Assembly: GCA_943369295.1 (NCBI GenBank)
Contig: CALRMU020000001.1
Span: forward strand, 930,001-994,000
Reading direction: 5' to 3'
Length of the DNA stretch: 64,000 nucleotides
Origin: JAKRSE01 sp943369295
GTDB taxonomy: Bacteria; Armatimonadota; Fimbriimonadia; Fimbriimonadales; Fimbriimonadaceae
Part shown: one piece after another, positions 54,481 through 63,783 of the stretch
How positions within the stretch are numbered: the first letter of the stretch is position 1
Layout of the letters: each line of letters starts with the position of its first letter
The notes under the pieces: generated by a model
Database searches by the model: none
The model's input: only the letters and a program-made list of their open reading frames with translations
Told to the model about the DNA's origin: nothing
Translations under genes and position numbers: made by a program

Positions 54481-54939
54481 TCAGGCCTTCTCCACCTTGA
54501 TTTCGAGGGCGATTTCAACCTTGCCTCGAACAGCGTTGGTGATAATGCAGTAGCCATCGGCCTTGTGAGCAAAATCTTCAGCAGCCTTCATTTGGGCTTC
54601 GTCAGCCTCGGGCTCCATCTGAATGATGGGCTTGATGGTCACCTTTTTGTAGGTAAAGCTGGCACCCTGCTCTTCAACTTCTCCGACTGCCGAAACACTA
54701 AAGTGCTTGATGGGCAGCTTGCGGTTCTGACTGATGATTCCGTAGGTGATGGAATAGCAGGAGGCAATGGCCATGACCAAAAGCTCTTCGGGGTTGGTGC
54801 CGGGCTGGTTGTTTCCGCCGAATTCGGGTGGAACTGCCAGCATGCTGCCGACAGTGGATCGTTCTGCAACAACTTGACCGTTGCCTGTCCTTCCACCTTC
54901 CCAGGTCACTGTGACGGGATACTCGTGGAGCTTTGCCAT
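54481..54939 (-). CDS. OsmC/Ohr-family peroxide-detoxifying protein
   Basis: The 152-residue protein has the two redox cysteines of the family in LLVMAIASCYSITYG and DGYCIITNAVRGKVEI. OsmC and Ohr proteins reduce organic hydroperoxides using lipoyl or other thiols, typically as dimers. A direct operon with tpiA is likely. Confidence 0.9.
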   Translation of the reverse strand: MAKLHEYPVTVTWEGGRTGNGQVVAERSTVGSMLAVPPEFGGNNQPGTNPEELLVMAIASCYSITYGIISQNRKLPIKHFSVSAVGEVEEQGASFTYKKVTIKPIIQMEPEADEAQMKAAEDFAHKADGYCIITNAVRGKVEIALEIKVEKA

Positions 54940-55051
54940 GATATGAGGGTACTCAACTTAGGGGTCAGGTATCTCGCGGCGGGGCTTTTCCGGGTCCTCA
55001 TGCCCCACCGGCCCTGCTGACTTGTCATCTTGGTGTATCCTTCTGCCTCTC

Positions 55052-55127
55052 GGCGCCATGCCCAAGTGGTTAAGGGGACGGTCTGCAAAACCGTTATCCA
55101 GCGGTTCGAATCCGCTTGGCGCCTCCA
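55052..55127 (+). tRNA. tRNA-Cys (anticodon GCA), CCA encoded
   Basis: GGCGCCA at 55052-55058 pairs with TGGCGCC at 55117-55123. The anticodon loop reads CTGCAAA with GCA at 55084-55086, and GGTTCGAATCC gives the T arm. The discriminator base is T at 55124, the usual U73 identity element of tRNA-Cys, followed by encoded CCA at 55125-55127. A cloverleaf folds without difficulty. Confidence 0.95.
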
Positions 55128-55194
55128 CTTTTTACTTTGACCTGTAGGATCGGCAGATTTTTGCCTCCCAGGTCTCTGCGGGATGAAAGGGGAC

Positions 55195-55962
55195 ATGTCC
55201 AGCCACAACGACCTTGCCCGCCTTTCCCAGGAAGAAGAAGGCCAGTCAGGCTCAGATTTTCTCATCGAGCTCCAAACTTTTTCGGGATCGCTTGGCGCAC
55301 TGTTTCTTTGCGTCAAAGAAAAGAAGATCGACCTTATGGGGATTCCTTTAGCCCCCATCTGCGAAGCCTACTTTCGCCACCTTATTGAACTCGCTGGCGG
55401 CGCCAAAGGCGGACCGGATATTGAAGGAATGGCAGGAGGCATGGCAGCCCTTGCCTACATGCTGGAAAAGAAAGCCTGGGGACTGCTGCCAAGGGCAGAG
55501 CCAGAACCCGAAGCGCCTGAAGACACAGTTGAAAAAGGCGAAGCCTGGATCCACGAGTTCCGGCCTGCCATCGAAGCTCTGAACATTCTTCATGACGAAA
55601 GGGGACAGCTCTTTTTTAGAAGTCAGGAATCTCATCGCCCCTACGAGCTTCCGTTTGAGCTCGGTGATGTTACAGTCAACGATCTCGCCGCAGCCTTTGA
55701 AAAGCTGATGGCGAAGGCTGTTCCGGCAAAGCCAGAAAGGCTGGATGCACCGAGAAGATCAATCAGCGATCAGATGATTGTTGTGATGCGGGCCCTAACG
55801 CCGGAGTTCAGAAACCTAGAAGACCTGATTGTCGGAGAGTTCACAAGGTCAGAAGCAGTCTGGTGGTTCTTGGCATTGCTGGAACTCATCAGGCTGGGTC
55901 AGGCGAAGATCAAGATGTCGGAAGAAGGAGAAGTCGTGTTTGGCAAGGGGGAAGCTAGGTGA
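55195..55962 (+). CDS. scpA: Segregation and condensation protein A
   Basis: ScpA is the kleisin of the SMC-ScpAB condensin. From the ATG at 55195, after AAAGGGG, the protein has about 255 residues, with FLIELQTFSGSLGALFLCVK and EKKIDLMGIPLAPICEAYFR at the start and the winged-helix end (RNLEDLIVGEFTRSEAVWWF, LALLELIRLGQAKI) that binds SMC. It overlaps scpB by 4 nt (GTGA). An ATG at 55183 is also in frame. Confidence 0.93.
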   Translation: MSSHNDLARLSQEEEGQSGSDFLIELQTFSGSLGALFLCVKEKKIDLMGIPLAPICEAYFRHLIELAGGAKGGPDIEGMAGGMAALAYMLEKKAWGLLPRAEPEPEAPEDTVEKGEAWIHEFRPAIEALNILHDERGQLFFRSQESHRPYELPFELGDVTVNDLAAAFEKLMAKAVPAKPERLDAPRRSISDQMIVVMRALTPEFRNLEDLIVGEFTRSEAVWWFLALLELIRLGQAKIKMSEEGEVVFGKGEAR

Positions 55963-56531
55963 GGCTGACCGACCCTGTTTTCGCCTTGCTCTTCGCCAGT
56001 GAAACTCCCGTATCGGCCGAAGTTCTTGCCAATGCCCTCGAAGCTCCGCTTTATGAGGTTGAGGAGGCCTTGGAATCTTTAGGCAGAAGATTTTCCGAGT
56101 CAGGTCCCCTGCAGCTGGTGAGGATCGCTGGCGGCTACCAGCTGGCGACCAAAGCAGAATTTGCCCGGTACGTCGCAAGACTGCTAGAACCCCAGCCCGC
56201 CCGGCTCAGCCGATCGGTGATGGAGACCCTCGCCATCGTCGCCTATCAACAGCCCATAACTGCCTCTGAGATCGATTCGGTTCGAGGCGTCCAGAGCGAC
56301 TATAGTCTTAAGCAGCTGGTCGAAAAGAAGCTTGTGCAGGAGGTGGGGCGAAAACAGGCTCCCGGTCGTCCTATGTTATACGCTACAACGGCACAGTTTT
56401 TACACATGTTTAATCTGAACTCTCTGTCAGATCTGCCTCACCTCTCCACGATCCAAGGCGACATTCTGAGCATTCAATCCAACGAGGACCCGAGTCAGCC
56501 CGTCCTTGATTTTTCTGGAGAAACTTTGTGA
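55959..56531 (+). CDS. scpB: Segregation and condensation protein B
   Basis: ScpB dimers bind ScpA in the condensin complex. The 190-residue protein has two winged helices, with MRLTDPVFALLFASETPVSA at the start and LSRSVMETLAIVAYQQPITA plus EIDSVRGVQSDYSLKQLVEK, the strongest family signature. It is coupled by 4-nt overlaps to scpA before it and the carboxypeptidase gene after it. Confidence 0.94.
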   Translation: MRLTDPVFALLFASETPVSAEVLANALEAPLYEVEEALESLGRRFSESGPLQLVRIAGGYQLATKAEFARYVARLLEPQPARLSRSVMETLAIVAYQQPITASEIDSVRGVQSDYSLKQLVEKKLVQEVGRKQAPGRPMLYATTAQFLHMFNLNSLSDLPHLSTIQGDILSIQSNEDPSQPVLDFSGETL

Positions 56532-57739
56532 AGGCGAGACTGATTTCGCTCCTCCTCTTCTGCCTTGCTGTAACTGCAGGTCATGCGCAGAGCCTGGGAG
56601 CCTATTCTGATAGAGAAGGGCCCGAGTTAACGGCGCTCTCAGCCATTGTCGTCAACCCCGCCAACGGGGAAGTCTTGTGGGATAGAGGCGGCATAGACGT
56701 TCGCACCCCTGCTTCGACCACAAAGATTATGACGGCCATGCTCTTTATCGAGAAGGTGCCCTTGGACCAAATGATCACGGTCGGGCCAGAAGTCAACCGC
56801 GCCCAGGGTTCAAAAATCGGGCTCAGGGCTGGCGACACAATCTCGGCTGAGCATCTTCTGCAGGGAATCATGGTGCGGAGTGGGAACGATGCCTGCCTCG
56901 CTGCCGCTGTTCGTGCATCGGGCACAGTCGAAGCCTTTGTCGCAGAAATGAACGCGAAGGCAGTTGAGTTAGGAGCTTCCAGCACAACCTTCAAGAATCC
57001 GCACGGCTACCACGAAGAAGGCCATGTCACGACCGCCGCTGACTTGGCCAAGATCGCCTTGGCGGCCATTAAACTGCCAGATTTCAGGCGGGTGATTGTG
57101 ATGCCGGAGATCGAGTTGGTCTTCAATGGCGGGGCACCCCAAAAGTTTCGAAATCGCAGTGAACTGGTCGGCAAAGACCCGACCAATCTCGGCATCAAAA
57201 CAGGCTGGACCGACGAAGCAGGGCGGTGCTTTGTGGGCTGGCACAAGAAAGATGACCTTGAGTTTGTCAGCGTGATTCTGGGTTCGCCTCGCAGCTGGGT
57301 GCCCGACCAGGAAAAACTGCGAGACTGGGTTTTTGCCACTTTTGAGAACAAGACATTGGTTAAGAAAGGGGCTATTCTTGGCAGGCTGAATGTGGCTGGC
57401 GCTTTGGGCGGACCCGTAAGTCTAGTCGCCACGAAAGATCTTGCCGCGATGGTGCCGACAGATCTGGCCGCTCCAAAGCTGCAAGGTCAGCCCAAGCTGA
57501 AAGCGCCCCTGGGCAAAGGCGCCAAAGGAGGCAAGGTTGTTTGGGAAGGTGGACTTGAAGTCCCCTTGACCATCACCGAAGGCCGCATGGCTTGGTGGCA
57601 GCCTGTCATGTCAGTGGTCCTGCTGCTTTCGGCTGGAGTCTTTTTGATTTGGCGAAGGAACAACTTGATCCGTGCCAGGATGAGAGCTCAGAGGCAGAGA
57701 GAGTTGGACGATATTAGAAGAAGGGCCAGAGGCGAATGA
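56528..57739 (+). CDS. dacF: D-alanyl-D-alanine carboxypeptidase (DacF/PBP5 type)
   Basis: The low-molecular-weight PBP trims the terminal D-Ala from peptidoglycan stem peptides. The 403-residue protein has a signal peptide (LISLLLFCLAVTAGHA) and the three active-site motifs Ser63-Thr-Thr-Lys66 (ASTTK), Ser118-Gly-Asn120 and Lys224-Thr-Gly226 (IKTGW). A C-terminal domain (about 295-355) precedes a membrane helix (VMSVVLLLSAGVFLIWRRNN) and basic tail, unlike the amphipathic helix of PBP5. The GTG start overlaps scpB by 4 nt. Confidence 0.92.
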   Translation: MKARLISLLLFCLAVTAGHAQSLGAYSDREGPELTALSAIVVNPANGEVLWDRGGIDVRTPASTTKIMTAMLFIEKVPLDQMITVGPEVNRAQGSKIGLRAGDTISAEHLLQGIMVRSGNDACLAAAVRASGTVEAFVAEMNAKAVELGASSTTFKNPHGYHEEGHVTTAADLAKIALAAIKLPDFRRVIVMPEIELVFNGGAPQKFRNRSELVGKDPTNLGIKTGWTDEAGRCFVGWHKKDDLEFVSVILGSPRSWVPDQEKLRDWVFATFENKTLVKKGAILGRLNVAGALGGPVSLVATKDLAAMVPTDLAAPKLQGQPKLKAPLGKGAKGGKVVWEGGLEVPLTITEGRMAWWQPVMSVVLLLSAGVFLIWRRNNLIRARMRAQRQRELDDIRRRARGE

Positions 57740-58452
57740 GACTCCATCGTTACATTGCTCAATCGGGCATCACATCACGACGAAAGGCAGAGGAAATGAT
57801 CGCCCAGGGCCGCGTTGTGGTCAACGGAAAGATCATTACAACCATGGGTGTCTTGGTCGAGCCGGGAGACGAAGTCCGTGTGGATGGAGAGCTTATTGCT
57901 GTTCAAGACAGCGCGACTTTGATAATGAATAAACCCAAGGGCCTCCTGACAACTATGGATGATCCCCAAGGGCGGCCAACTGTGATGCGTCTTATTCCGC
58001 GTGAATATCAGGCGGTGAAGCCAGTGGGAAGATTAGACAAAGATACGGAGGGCCTTTTGCTGCTGACGACAGACGGGGAGCTGGCCATGCGTTTGACCCA
58101 CGCCAAATACGGAATTGAAAAAGAGTATCTGGCCGTAGTTGATGGTTTGCCCAGCCAATCTTCGATTGACAAGCTAAGAAAAGGAGTCTTTGTCGAGGGG
58201 CGAAGGACGAGTCCGGCCCAGGTTGAAATGATCCCGGGCGATGACACAAAAGGAACGGCTCGACTAAAGATTATCATTCATGAAGGCCGCAAACGGCAGG
58301 TAAGGGAAATGTGCCGCATGGTTGGCCATGAAGTTATCAGTCTTCGCCGCGTTAGGATTGGTCATTTAATTCTTAAAGGCATGGCTCCTGGCGAAGTGCG
58401 AAGGCTTCCTAAGGTAGATGTTGAAAAGCTGAAGACGGCAGTTGGCCTGTAA
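57736..58452 (+). CDS. rluB: Ribosomal large subunit pseudouridine synthase, RluB/RsuA family
   Basis: The enzyme isomerises uridine to pseudouridine in rRNA. The 238-residue protein has an S4 domain (MRLHRYIAQSGITSRRKAEE), the catalytic motif GRLDKDTEGLLLLT with its Asp, GIEKEYLAVV and the family signature HEGRKRQVREMCRMVGHEVI. It overlaps the carboxypeptidase gene by 4 nt (ATGA). A short AAAGGGT/ACCCTTT hairpin follows the stop at about 58452-58468. RluB versus RsuA specificity cannot be told from the sequence. Confidence 0.93.
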   Translation: MRLHRYIAQSGITSRRKAEEMIAQGRVVVNGKIITTMGVLVEPGDEVRVDGELIAVQDSATLIMNKPKGLLTTMDDPQGRPTVMRLIPREYQAVKPVGRLDKDTEGLLLLTTDGELAMRLTHAKYGIEKEYLAVVDGLPSQSSIDKLRKGVFVEGRRTSPAQVEMIPGDDTKGTARLKIIIHEGRKRQVREMCRMVGHEVISLRRVRIGHLILKGMAPGEVRRLPKVDVEKLKTAVGL

Positions 58453-58694
58453 AGGGTTCGACCCTTTCAGGATAAATTCAGTCGATTTTGGTCCCTTATC
58501 ACCAGATTCGTAGAATCAGACTACTTATAGGGGGTACCGTTATAAATGGTAGGGGTGCGTCAGCTCCCCCACTAGGGGCTTGGAGGCCTGCCGATCTGCG
58601 CTTTGTCTGCCGTTTAGGTAACTGAGGAAAGGCTGAGCGGATTACAGGGTTATTTGAAGCAGTGCTTGCTGTCCCCAAAATGTTCGAGGCAGAA

Positions 58695-60620
58695 ATGCAG
58701 AAAATGCTTAAACTTGCCCTGGGCGCCGTGCTTGCCATTGGAATGGTGGCTCCGGCTATGGCTCAGGAGAATTTCCCGGATGTTCCGGACAATCATTGGG
58801 CCTACGAAGCCCTCAAGAATCTGAAGGACAAGGTCCTTTTCGGATATCCCGATGGCCTCTATCGAGGCAATCGACCCATGTCCCGCTACGAGTTTGCTGT
58901 CGCTGTCAATCAGCTTCACCAGCTGCTTTCCGGCCGAATCTCTGGCCTGGAAGATCAGATCAAGTCCCTTGAGGGAATGATCAAGGGTCAGGACAACTCC
59001 CAGCTCGGCGCACTTCGCGACCAGATGGGCTCACTCACCAAGAGAGTCGAAACCCTTGAAGGCGGCCATGCCGAACTCAAGAAGCTCGTCGGTGAGTTCG
59101 AAAAGGAACTCGCTTCCCTCGGTGTTGACGTCGACGCTCTTAAGAAGGACGTTGCCGATCTTGACGCTCGACTGAAGAAGCTCGAGTCAGCTAAGCCCGC
59201 CGTTCTCATCAGCGGCGACGTGAACCTGCTCATTCTTGCTGGTCACTCCAGCAGCAACCGAGTTGGCATCACTCAGACCGGCATCCCCGTTGGTCTTGGC
59301 GACCCAGGCACCGCCTACGCTGGCCAGGCAGTTGGAATCACTCGAGACCTGACCGTTCTTCACGAAGCCGGTTTGACTCTGAAGGGCACCAACGAAGAGG
59401 GTCCCAAGTGGCACGCTACCTTCGTTGTCGGCAACCTGATGAACTCACTGGGCGGCCTTCGCGGTCGATCTTCTGAGTCAGGTGCTGCACCCCAGGGTGG
59501 TTTCACCGAAGCCGGAAACGATGATATCTTCATCAACGAGCTGGTCGTTTCATTCGACTCCGCTCTCTTCGGCAGGGGCTTCTCCGCTCAGCTCGGTCGA
59601 GTCGGCCACAAGGCTCCGATTTCGAACGTGTTCCAGAGAGCCGATCGAACTCCTTACTACACCGCTGATCGATACGACAACGGCAAGTTCTACTTCGACG
59701 GTGGAATCGTTTCCTTCGATCTTGCTGGAAGCAGCGTCAACCTTTATGGTGGCAAACCAACCCCAACTTCAGTCAATGGCAACCAGCTGAACGGATACAA
59801 CGTTCAGGTCGGAAAGCCCGGTCCTGCAATTCCTGTCAACGCCATTCTTGGTATGGACACGAGTGTCAAGATTGGTCCTGCTGATCTCGTTCTGGCCTAC
59901 GTTGTTGGCGAAAGCTACAACACCATCGGCGCTGCTCCTAGGCAGGCCAACCAGATGGAATCCTACGGCGCCGAACTCAAGTTCGACGTGAGTGGAGTTA
60001 AGGTTATGGGTGGTGTCTCTCGAACTGACATCAACTACAACTTCAACGACCGCAAGGCACGAGACAACAACTTCTACCGCGCTGGCATTGGTTACGAGAC
60101 CGAGAAGTGGGGAATCAACGCCGAGTACCGAAACGTTGAGGCTTACTTCGTAGCTCCCGGATCTTGGGGCCGACTCGGCACCGTCTGGAGCCCGAACGGC
60201 ATCTCTGGTTTCATGGGCAAGGCTTGGTTCAAGCCCAGCGATAACCTGAAGGTCTACGCAACCGGCCAGTTCTACGAAGGCGATCCCGCCTCTGATGGAA
60301 AGGTTGGCAACGCTCTTCTTACCAGGAACGATGACATCCAGTCACTCGTTTTCGGTGCTGACTACAAGGTCAACGATGCCTTCTCTGTCTACGCGACCTA
60401 CGAAGATGTTCAGTGGAAGCTTGCAGCTGCCGCCGATCCTTATCAGCGCTGGTACACCTTTGGCACCAACTGGGCCATGAGCGCCAACGCTAACTTCAGG
60501 TTCTTCTATCAGTACAGCGATGCTGATGCCAAGGGCACCGGAGCTTTCGGGCTTCTCGGACTTGGTGCAAACCGCCTCACCGGTGGTTTGATCGGAACCC
60601 AGTTCAGCCTCAAGTTCTAA
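58695..60620 (+). CDS. SLH-domain outer-membrane porin / S-layer-like protein
   Basis: The 641-residue protein has a signal peptide (LKLALGAVLAIGMVAPAMA, mature start about 24), one SLH domain (about 24-80: FPDVPDNHWAYEALKNL, FGYPDGLYRGNRPMSRYEFA), a coiled coil (about 85-170, three heptad-rich blocks) and a C-terminal beta-barrel-like region of about 450 residues with alternating aromatic strands, ending in Phe (GTQFSLKF). This plan matches SomA/SlpA/Slr-type porins of diderm Terrabacteria, where SLH holds the outer membrane to the wall. The ATG at 58695 follows GAGG by 5 nt. A 240-nt leader with a GC-rich palindrome precedes it. Confidence 0.92.
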   Translation: MQKMLKLALGAVLAIGMVAPAMAQENFPDVPDNHWAYEALKNLKDKVLFGYPDGLYRGNRPMSRYEFAVAVNQLHQLLSGRISGLEDQIKSLEGMIKGQDNSQLGALRDQMGSLTKRVETLEGGHAELKKLVGEFEKELASLGVDVDALKKDVADLDARLKKLESAKPAVLISGDVNLLILAGHSSSNRVGITQTGIPVGLGDPGTAYAGQAVGITRDLTVLHEAGLTLKGTNEEGPKWHATFVVGNLMNSLGGLRGRSSESGAAPQGGFTEAGNDDIFINELVVSFDSALFGRGFSAQLGRVGHKAPISNVFQRADRTPYYTADRYDNGKFYFDGGIVSFDLAGSSVNLYGGKPTPTSVNGNQLNGYNVQVGKPGPAIPVNAILGMDTSVKIGPADLVLAYVVGESYNTIGAAPRQANQMESYGAELKFDVSGVKVMGGVSRTDINYNFNDRKARDNNFYRAGIGYETEKWGINAEYRNVEAYFVAPGSWGRLGTVWSPNGISGFMGKAWFKPSDNLKVYATGQFYEGDPASDGKVGNALLTRNDDIQSLVFGADYKVNDAFSVYATYEDVQWKLAAAADPYQRWYTFGTNWAMSANANFRFFYQYSDADAKGTGAFGLLGLGANRLTGGLIGTQFSLKF

Positions 60621-60641
60621 ACCCACTTTTGGTTGAATAGA

Positions 60642-60678
60642 GCCCCCAGGATTTATTCCTGGGGGCCTTTTTGTTTTT
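60642..60678 (+). terminator. Intrinsic terminator of the SLH porin gene
   Basis: GCCCCCAGGA at 60642-60651 pairs with TCCTGGGGGC at 60657-60666 around TTTAT, followed by CTTTTTGTTTTT, 21 bp after the stop. Confidence 0.93.
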
Positions 60679-60778
60679 CCAGCCTGAAGCGTTTTGCAGA
60701 TACCTTCAATACTCTGAATCCGCATGAATAAGTGATCCGTAAATAAGGCACACTTAAGCGGAGGTTAAGGGCACCGCC

Positions 60779-63760
60779 ATGAACCCAGAAGATCAGGAGC
60801 TAAGAGAAAGGGTAGCAAAGCTGGAGAAAGAGCTGGCTGAGATAAGGCAGCTCTTGTCTCCCAAGGAGGTAGAAGATCCTTGGGCGGCTAGAAAAGGGCC
60901 TGACCCTGAATCAGCTGTTAAGACTCCTGCTCCTGTTGAAGTCAAAGAGCCCCTGAGGACCAGCCCGACTCCACCCCCCGTCGTTGCTCAGCCACAGGAG
61001 ACCCCACAAGGAACGGTTGAAGTCTTTAAACCGATTCCGCGATTTCCTGAACCAGACAAGGTTCGAATCAAGCCTGAGCCGAGTGCAGCTGGGTCAACAA
61101 CTCCGCCCGCACCGGCAGCTGGGCCAGAGTTTGAAGGGAGAAATCGTTCTGAAGATGTCGAGTTTAAAATTGGCGGCCGCTATCTTGCTTTTGCTGGTGG
61201 AATTGTTGTCCTGCTGGGCATGCTCTATCTGGTCACCTTGGCAATCAGCAGCCGCTGGATCACGATGGAGATGCAGTTTGGTGGTGAGCTCTTCTTCTGT
61301 GCTCTTCTTGCCGGGCTTGGTCTTTGGAAGCTGAACGAAAAGGAAACGGTTGGGCAGGTGCTGGTGGGCACTGGCTCTTGTGGAGCCTTTCTTAGCTTTG
61401 CAGGCGCCCATGTTTTCAAGGGCATTCTGAGCCTGGATGCCTTGATAGTGGCCTGTTTGTGCCTGAGTCTTCTTAACTTTGCCTTCAGCGAGTGGCGACG
61501 ATCTCAGATCTTTTTTGTCTTCGGAATGCTGGGAGGATTTATAGCTTCGGCACTCCCTCAGCCGGACCGAGTTGCACTGAGCCAGATGCTGCAGGCGGTA
61601 GTTCTTGCCCCCGCCGTCCTGGTTGTGGTTCGGCGCAAGTGGATGGGGATGGCCTACCTTTTGTGGCCCACGGCCGCTGCTTTCGGCCTCAACACCTTGT
61701 CTGGCATTGAAGGCTCGAACTTTCACCTAGCAAAGTACTTAGCTTCGATCACTTCGGCTGCTCCCCTTTCGACTGGTGCTGATTTTTCTTGGGGTTACTG
61801 GGCAGCTTTCAGCATTTTCGGCCTGGCCGCTTCGGCCGCCTATCTGCTTGTTCATAAAGATGATCCTCAGGAACCAGGCCCAGTTTTAGCTTGGATCGGC
61901 CCCTTCTTTTTCACTATCCTGCCCTTCGCGCTTCTGCCCGAACTGGCAAAGCCATGGGGCTTTGCCGCGACCTTGGCAGTCTGCTTGGCTCACCTGGCCT
62001 TATCAAGATTTGCCGCCAGTCAAGAATCCCAAAAGGCGCAGATGCTGGGCGCGGCTGCTGCCGGACTCATCGTCCCCGCATTTTCCTTGACCTTCGCTCA
62101 AGCCTCAGGAGTCTATGCCATCGAGGCTCTGGCGCTCGCCGGGGTCTGGCTGGCAGGCAGGCGCGAGACCAGTGTCATCAGTCTGGCCGTCACGGTCGGA
62201 ATGTTGGGATGGTTTGCTGGGGTTCCTGGCTTCTTCGAATCCTTCAGGCCCGTGGCAGCCCTGTGGGATAAGGTCTTGGGTTCAGTGCCCAGCCTGATCA
62301 TTGCTGTCGCTGCCTCGGTCTTTATCTGGAAGAAAGGAGAAGACTTTAAGCAGAACCCTCGGTCGTTCCTCTTCTTCGGATTTGCTGCCGCGCTAGGAAT
62401 GGGGTTGGTAAAGACTCTGCTGACGCTTGAGGTCAGTGGATCAGAAGCATTCTCATGGGCGATGCTGGCGACTTTGGTGTCGCTGGCCCTTTGTGCATGG
62501 CTGGACAAAACCAAGGATTCCGTTCCTGCTCAGGTCATCTTCACAATTCTCGCTCTGGTGGGGACTGCTATTTCTGGCTCTCAGAAGATCCCTCTTGAAC
62601 AGGAAGCGATTCAAAACTTTATCATCCTCGCTGCTGTCCTGGTCTTCGCCCTTGTTCACGTCAAGATCGATCCTCAAAAGGCCGCGAATGGCGCAATCAC
62701 TGCCTCTTTGGCGATGGCCTATCCCTTCGCTAGACTGGTTTACATAGCAGCGACGAATCTTGGTGCTGACCAGAGGTCCGCGCTTCTCATTGGTTTCGCG
62801 CTCTTTGCTCTTCTGGTCAGCCTCGTTGCTAAGTGGCAGAAGTGGAAGGATCTTTCTGGAGCCGCGGGAGTCTATGCCTGTGCTGTAATCGTGCCCTACT
62901 CCGGGGCCGTTACTGGCCAGAAGCTAACCAATCTCCCATTAATCGCTGGTTTTGAATCTGCCGGCTTGGTCATTGTCATGGCGACGATCGTCATGGTCAC
63001 CCTCAGCTTTAGAGAACAGGCACAAAAAGAGCAGGATGTCGCCACAGTCTTTGGGATAGTCGCCTTCAGCATCCCGGCCGGAAGGATTGCCTGGATTGTC
63101 ATGTCTCAGCCTTGGCTTCAGCTTCAGCTTGCACAGGCCATGCTGCTCTTCTTTGCCCTCTATGCGGCCATCCTGGCTCTCTATGGCAAGGCAGGGAAGT
63201 CAGCAGCCGTCTCCTGGACTTCGTCCTTCTACTTGGCTTTCGGCTTAGTCTGCTACCCAGTCATGAAGATGCCAGGCTACTTTGAGCTGGAGATGCCGGT
63301 GCTGATAGGAGGGGTTATGGCAGATGCCGGAACCTTAGCTTCTCTTCTGGCTTCATCTCTGCTTGTGGCAAGGGCAATTTTGGCAAGTTCAAAAGATCAC
63401 ATCTCTGTGCTTGTCACCTTCTGCGGACTCAATTGGGCTCTCTTCTCAGGCTTGTTGATGATCCTCGCTCAGCAGCCTCCTTTAAGCATGAAGTTCGATT
63501 TCTCGATGAGTGCCGCCTGGGTGATTTACGGAGTGATCCTGCTGGTTATAGGATTTATCAAGGATAAGTCGGTCTACAGGATTTCCGGCTTGGTGGTCTT
63601 CTCGGCTACTCTCTGCAAAGTCTTTCTTTACGATCTCTCCTACCTGGAGACGATCATCAAGGTCATTCTTTTCATCAGCTTTGGAGTAGTCATGCTGGCG
63701 ATCAGTTACGCCTACACGTGGTTTTCAAGGACTCACCGAAAACCTGAAGGTCCGAGCTAG
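60779..63760 (+). CDS. DUF2339-family polytopic membrane protein
   Basis: The 993-residue protein starts with a short coiled coil (ELRERVAKLEKELAEIRQLL), then a disordered Pro-rich region (about 30-125), then SEDVEFKIGGRYLAFAGGIV, the DUF2339 start signature, and 25 or more membrane helices through to the C-terminus. Function of DUF2339 proteins is unknown. Its promoter lies in the preceding 100 bp after the SLH-porin terminator. No operon partner is seen except possibly the cold-shock-domain gene 23 bp downstream. Confidence 0.88.
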   Translation: MNPEDQELRERVAKLEKELAEIRQLLSPKEVEDPWAARKGPDPESAVKTPAPVEVKEPLRTSPTPPPVVAQPQETPQGTVEVFKPIPRFPEPDKVRIKPEPSAAGSTTPPAPAAGPEFEGRNRSEDVEFKIGGRYLAFAGGIVVLLGMLYLVTLAISSRWITMEMQFGGELFFCALLAGLGLWKLNEKETVGQVLVGTGSCGAFLSFAGAHVFKGILSLDALIVACLCLSLLNFAFSEWRRSQIFFVFGMLGGFIASALPQPDRVALSQMLQAVVLAPAVLVVVRRKWMGMAYLLWPTAAAFGLNTLSGIEGSNFHLAKYLASITSAAPLSTGADFSWGYWAAFSIFGLAASAAYLLVHKDDPQEPGPVLAWIGPFFFTILPFALLPELAKPWGFAATLAVCLAHLALSRFAASQESQKAQMLGAAAAGLIVPAFSLTFAQASGVYAIEALALAGVWLAGRRETSVISLAVTVGMLGWFAGVPGFFESFRPVAALWDKVLGSVPSLIIAVAASVFIWKKGEDFKQNPRSFLFFGFAAALGMGLVKTLLTLEVSGSEAFSWAMLATLVSLALCAWLDKTKDSVPAQVIFTILALVGTAISGSQKIPLEQEAIQNFIILAAVLVFALVHVKIDPQKAANGAITASLAMAYPFARLVYIAATNLGADQRSALLIGFALFALLVSLVAKWQKWKDLSGAAGVYACAVIVPYSGAVTGQKLTNLPLIAGFESAGLVIVMATIVMVTLSFREQAQKEQDVATVFGIVAFSIPAGRIAWIVMSQPWLQLQLAQAMLLFFALYAAILALYGKAGKSAAVSWTSSFYLAFGLVCYPVMKMPGYFELEMPVLIGGVMADAGTLASLLASSLLVARAILASSKDHISVLVTFCGLNWALFSGLLMILAQQPPLSMKFDFSMSAAWVIYGVILLVIGFIKDKSVYRISGLVVFSATLCKVFLYDLSYLETIIKVILFISFGVVMLAISYAYTWFSRTHRKPEGPS

Positions 63761-63783
63761 ACTGATCTGCAGCGATAACTATA

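Noticed and set aside
58453..58694. A riboswitch in the leader of the SLH porin gene
   Set aside because: There are GC-rich palindromic pieces, but no order of conserved motifs that I can match to a known class.
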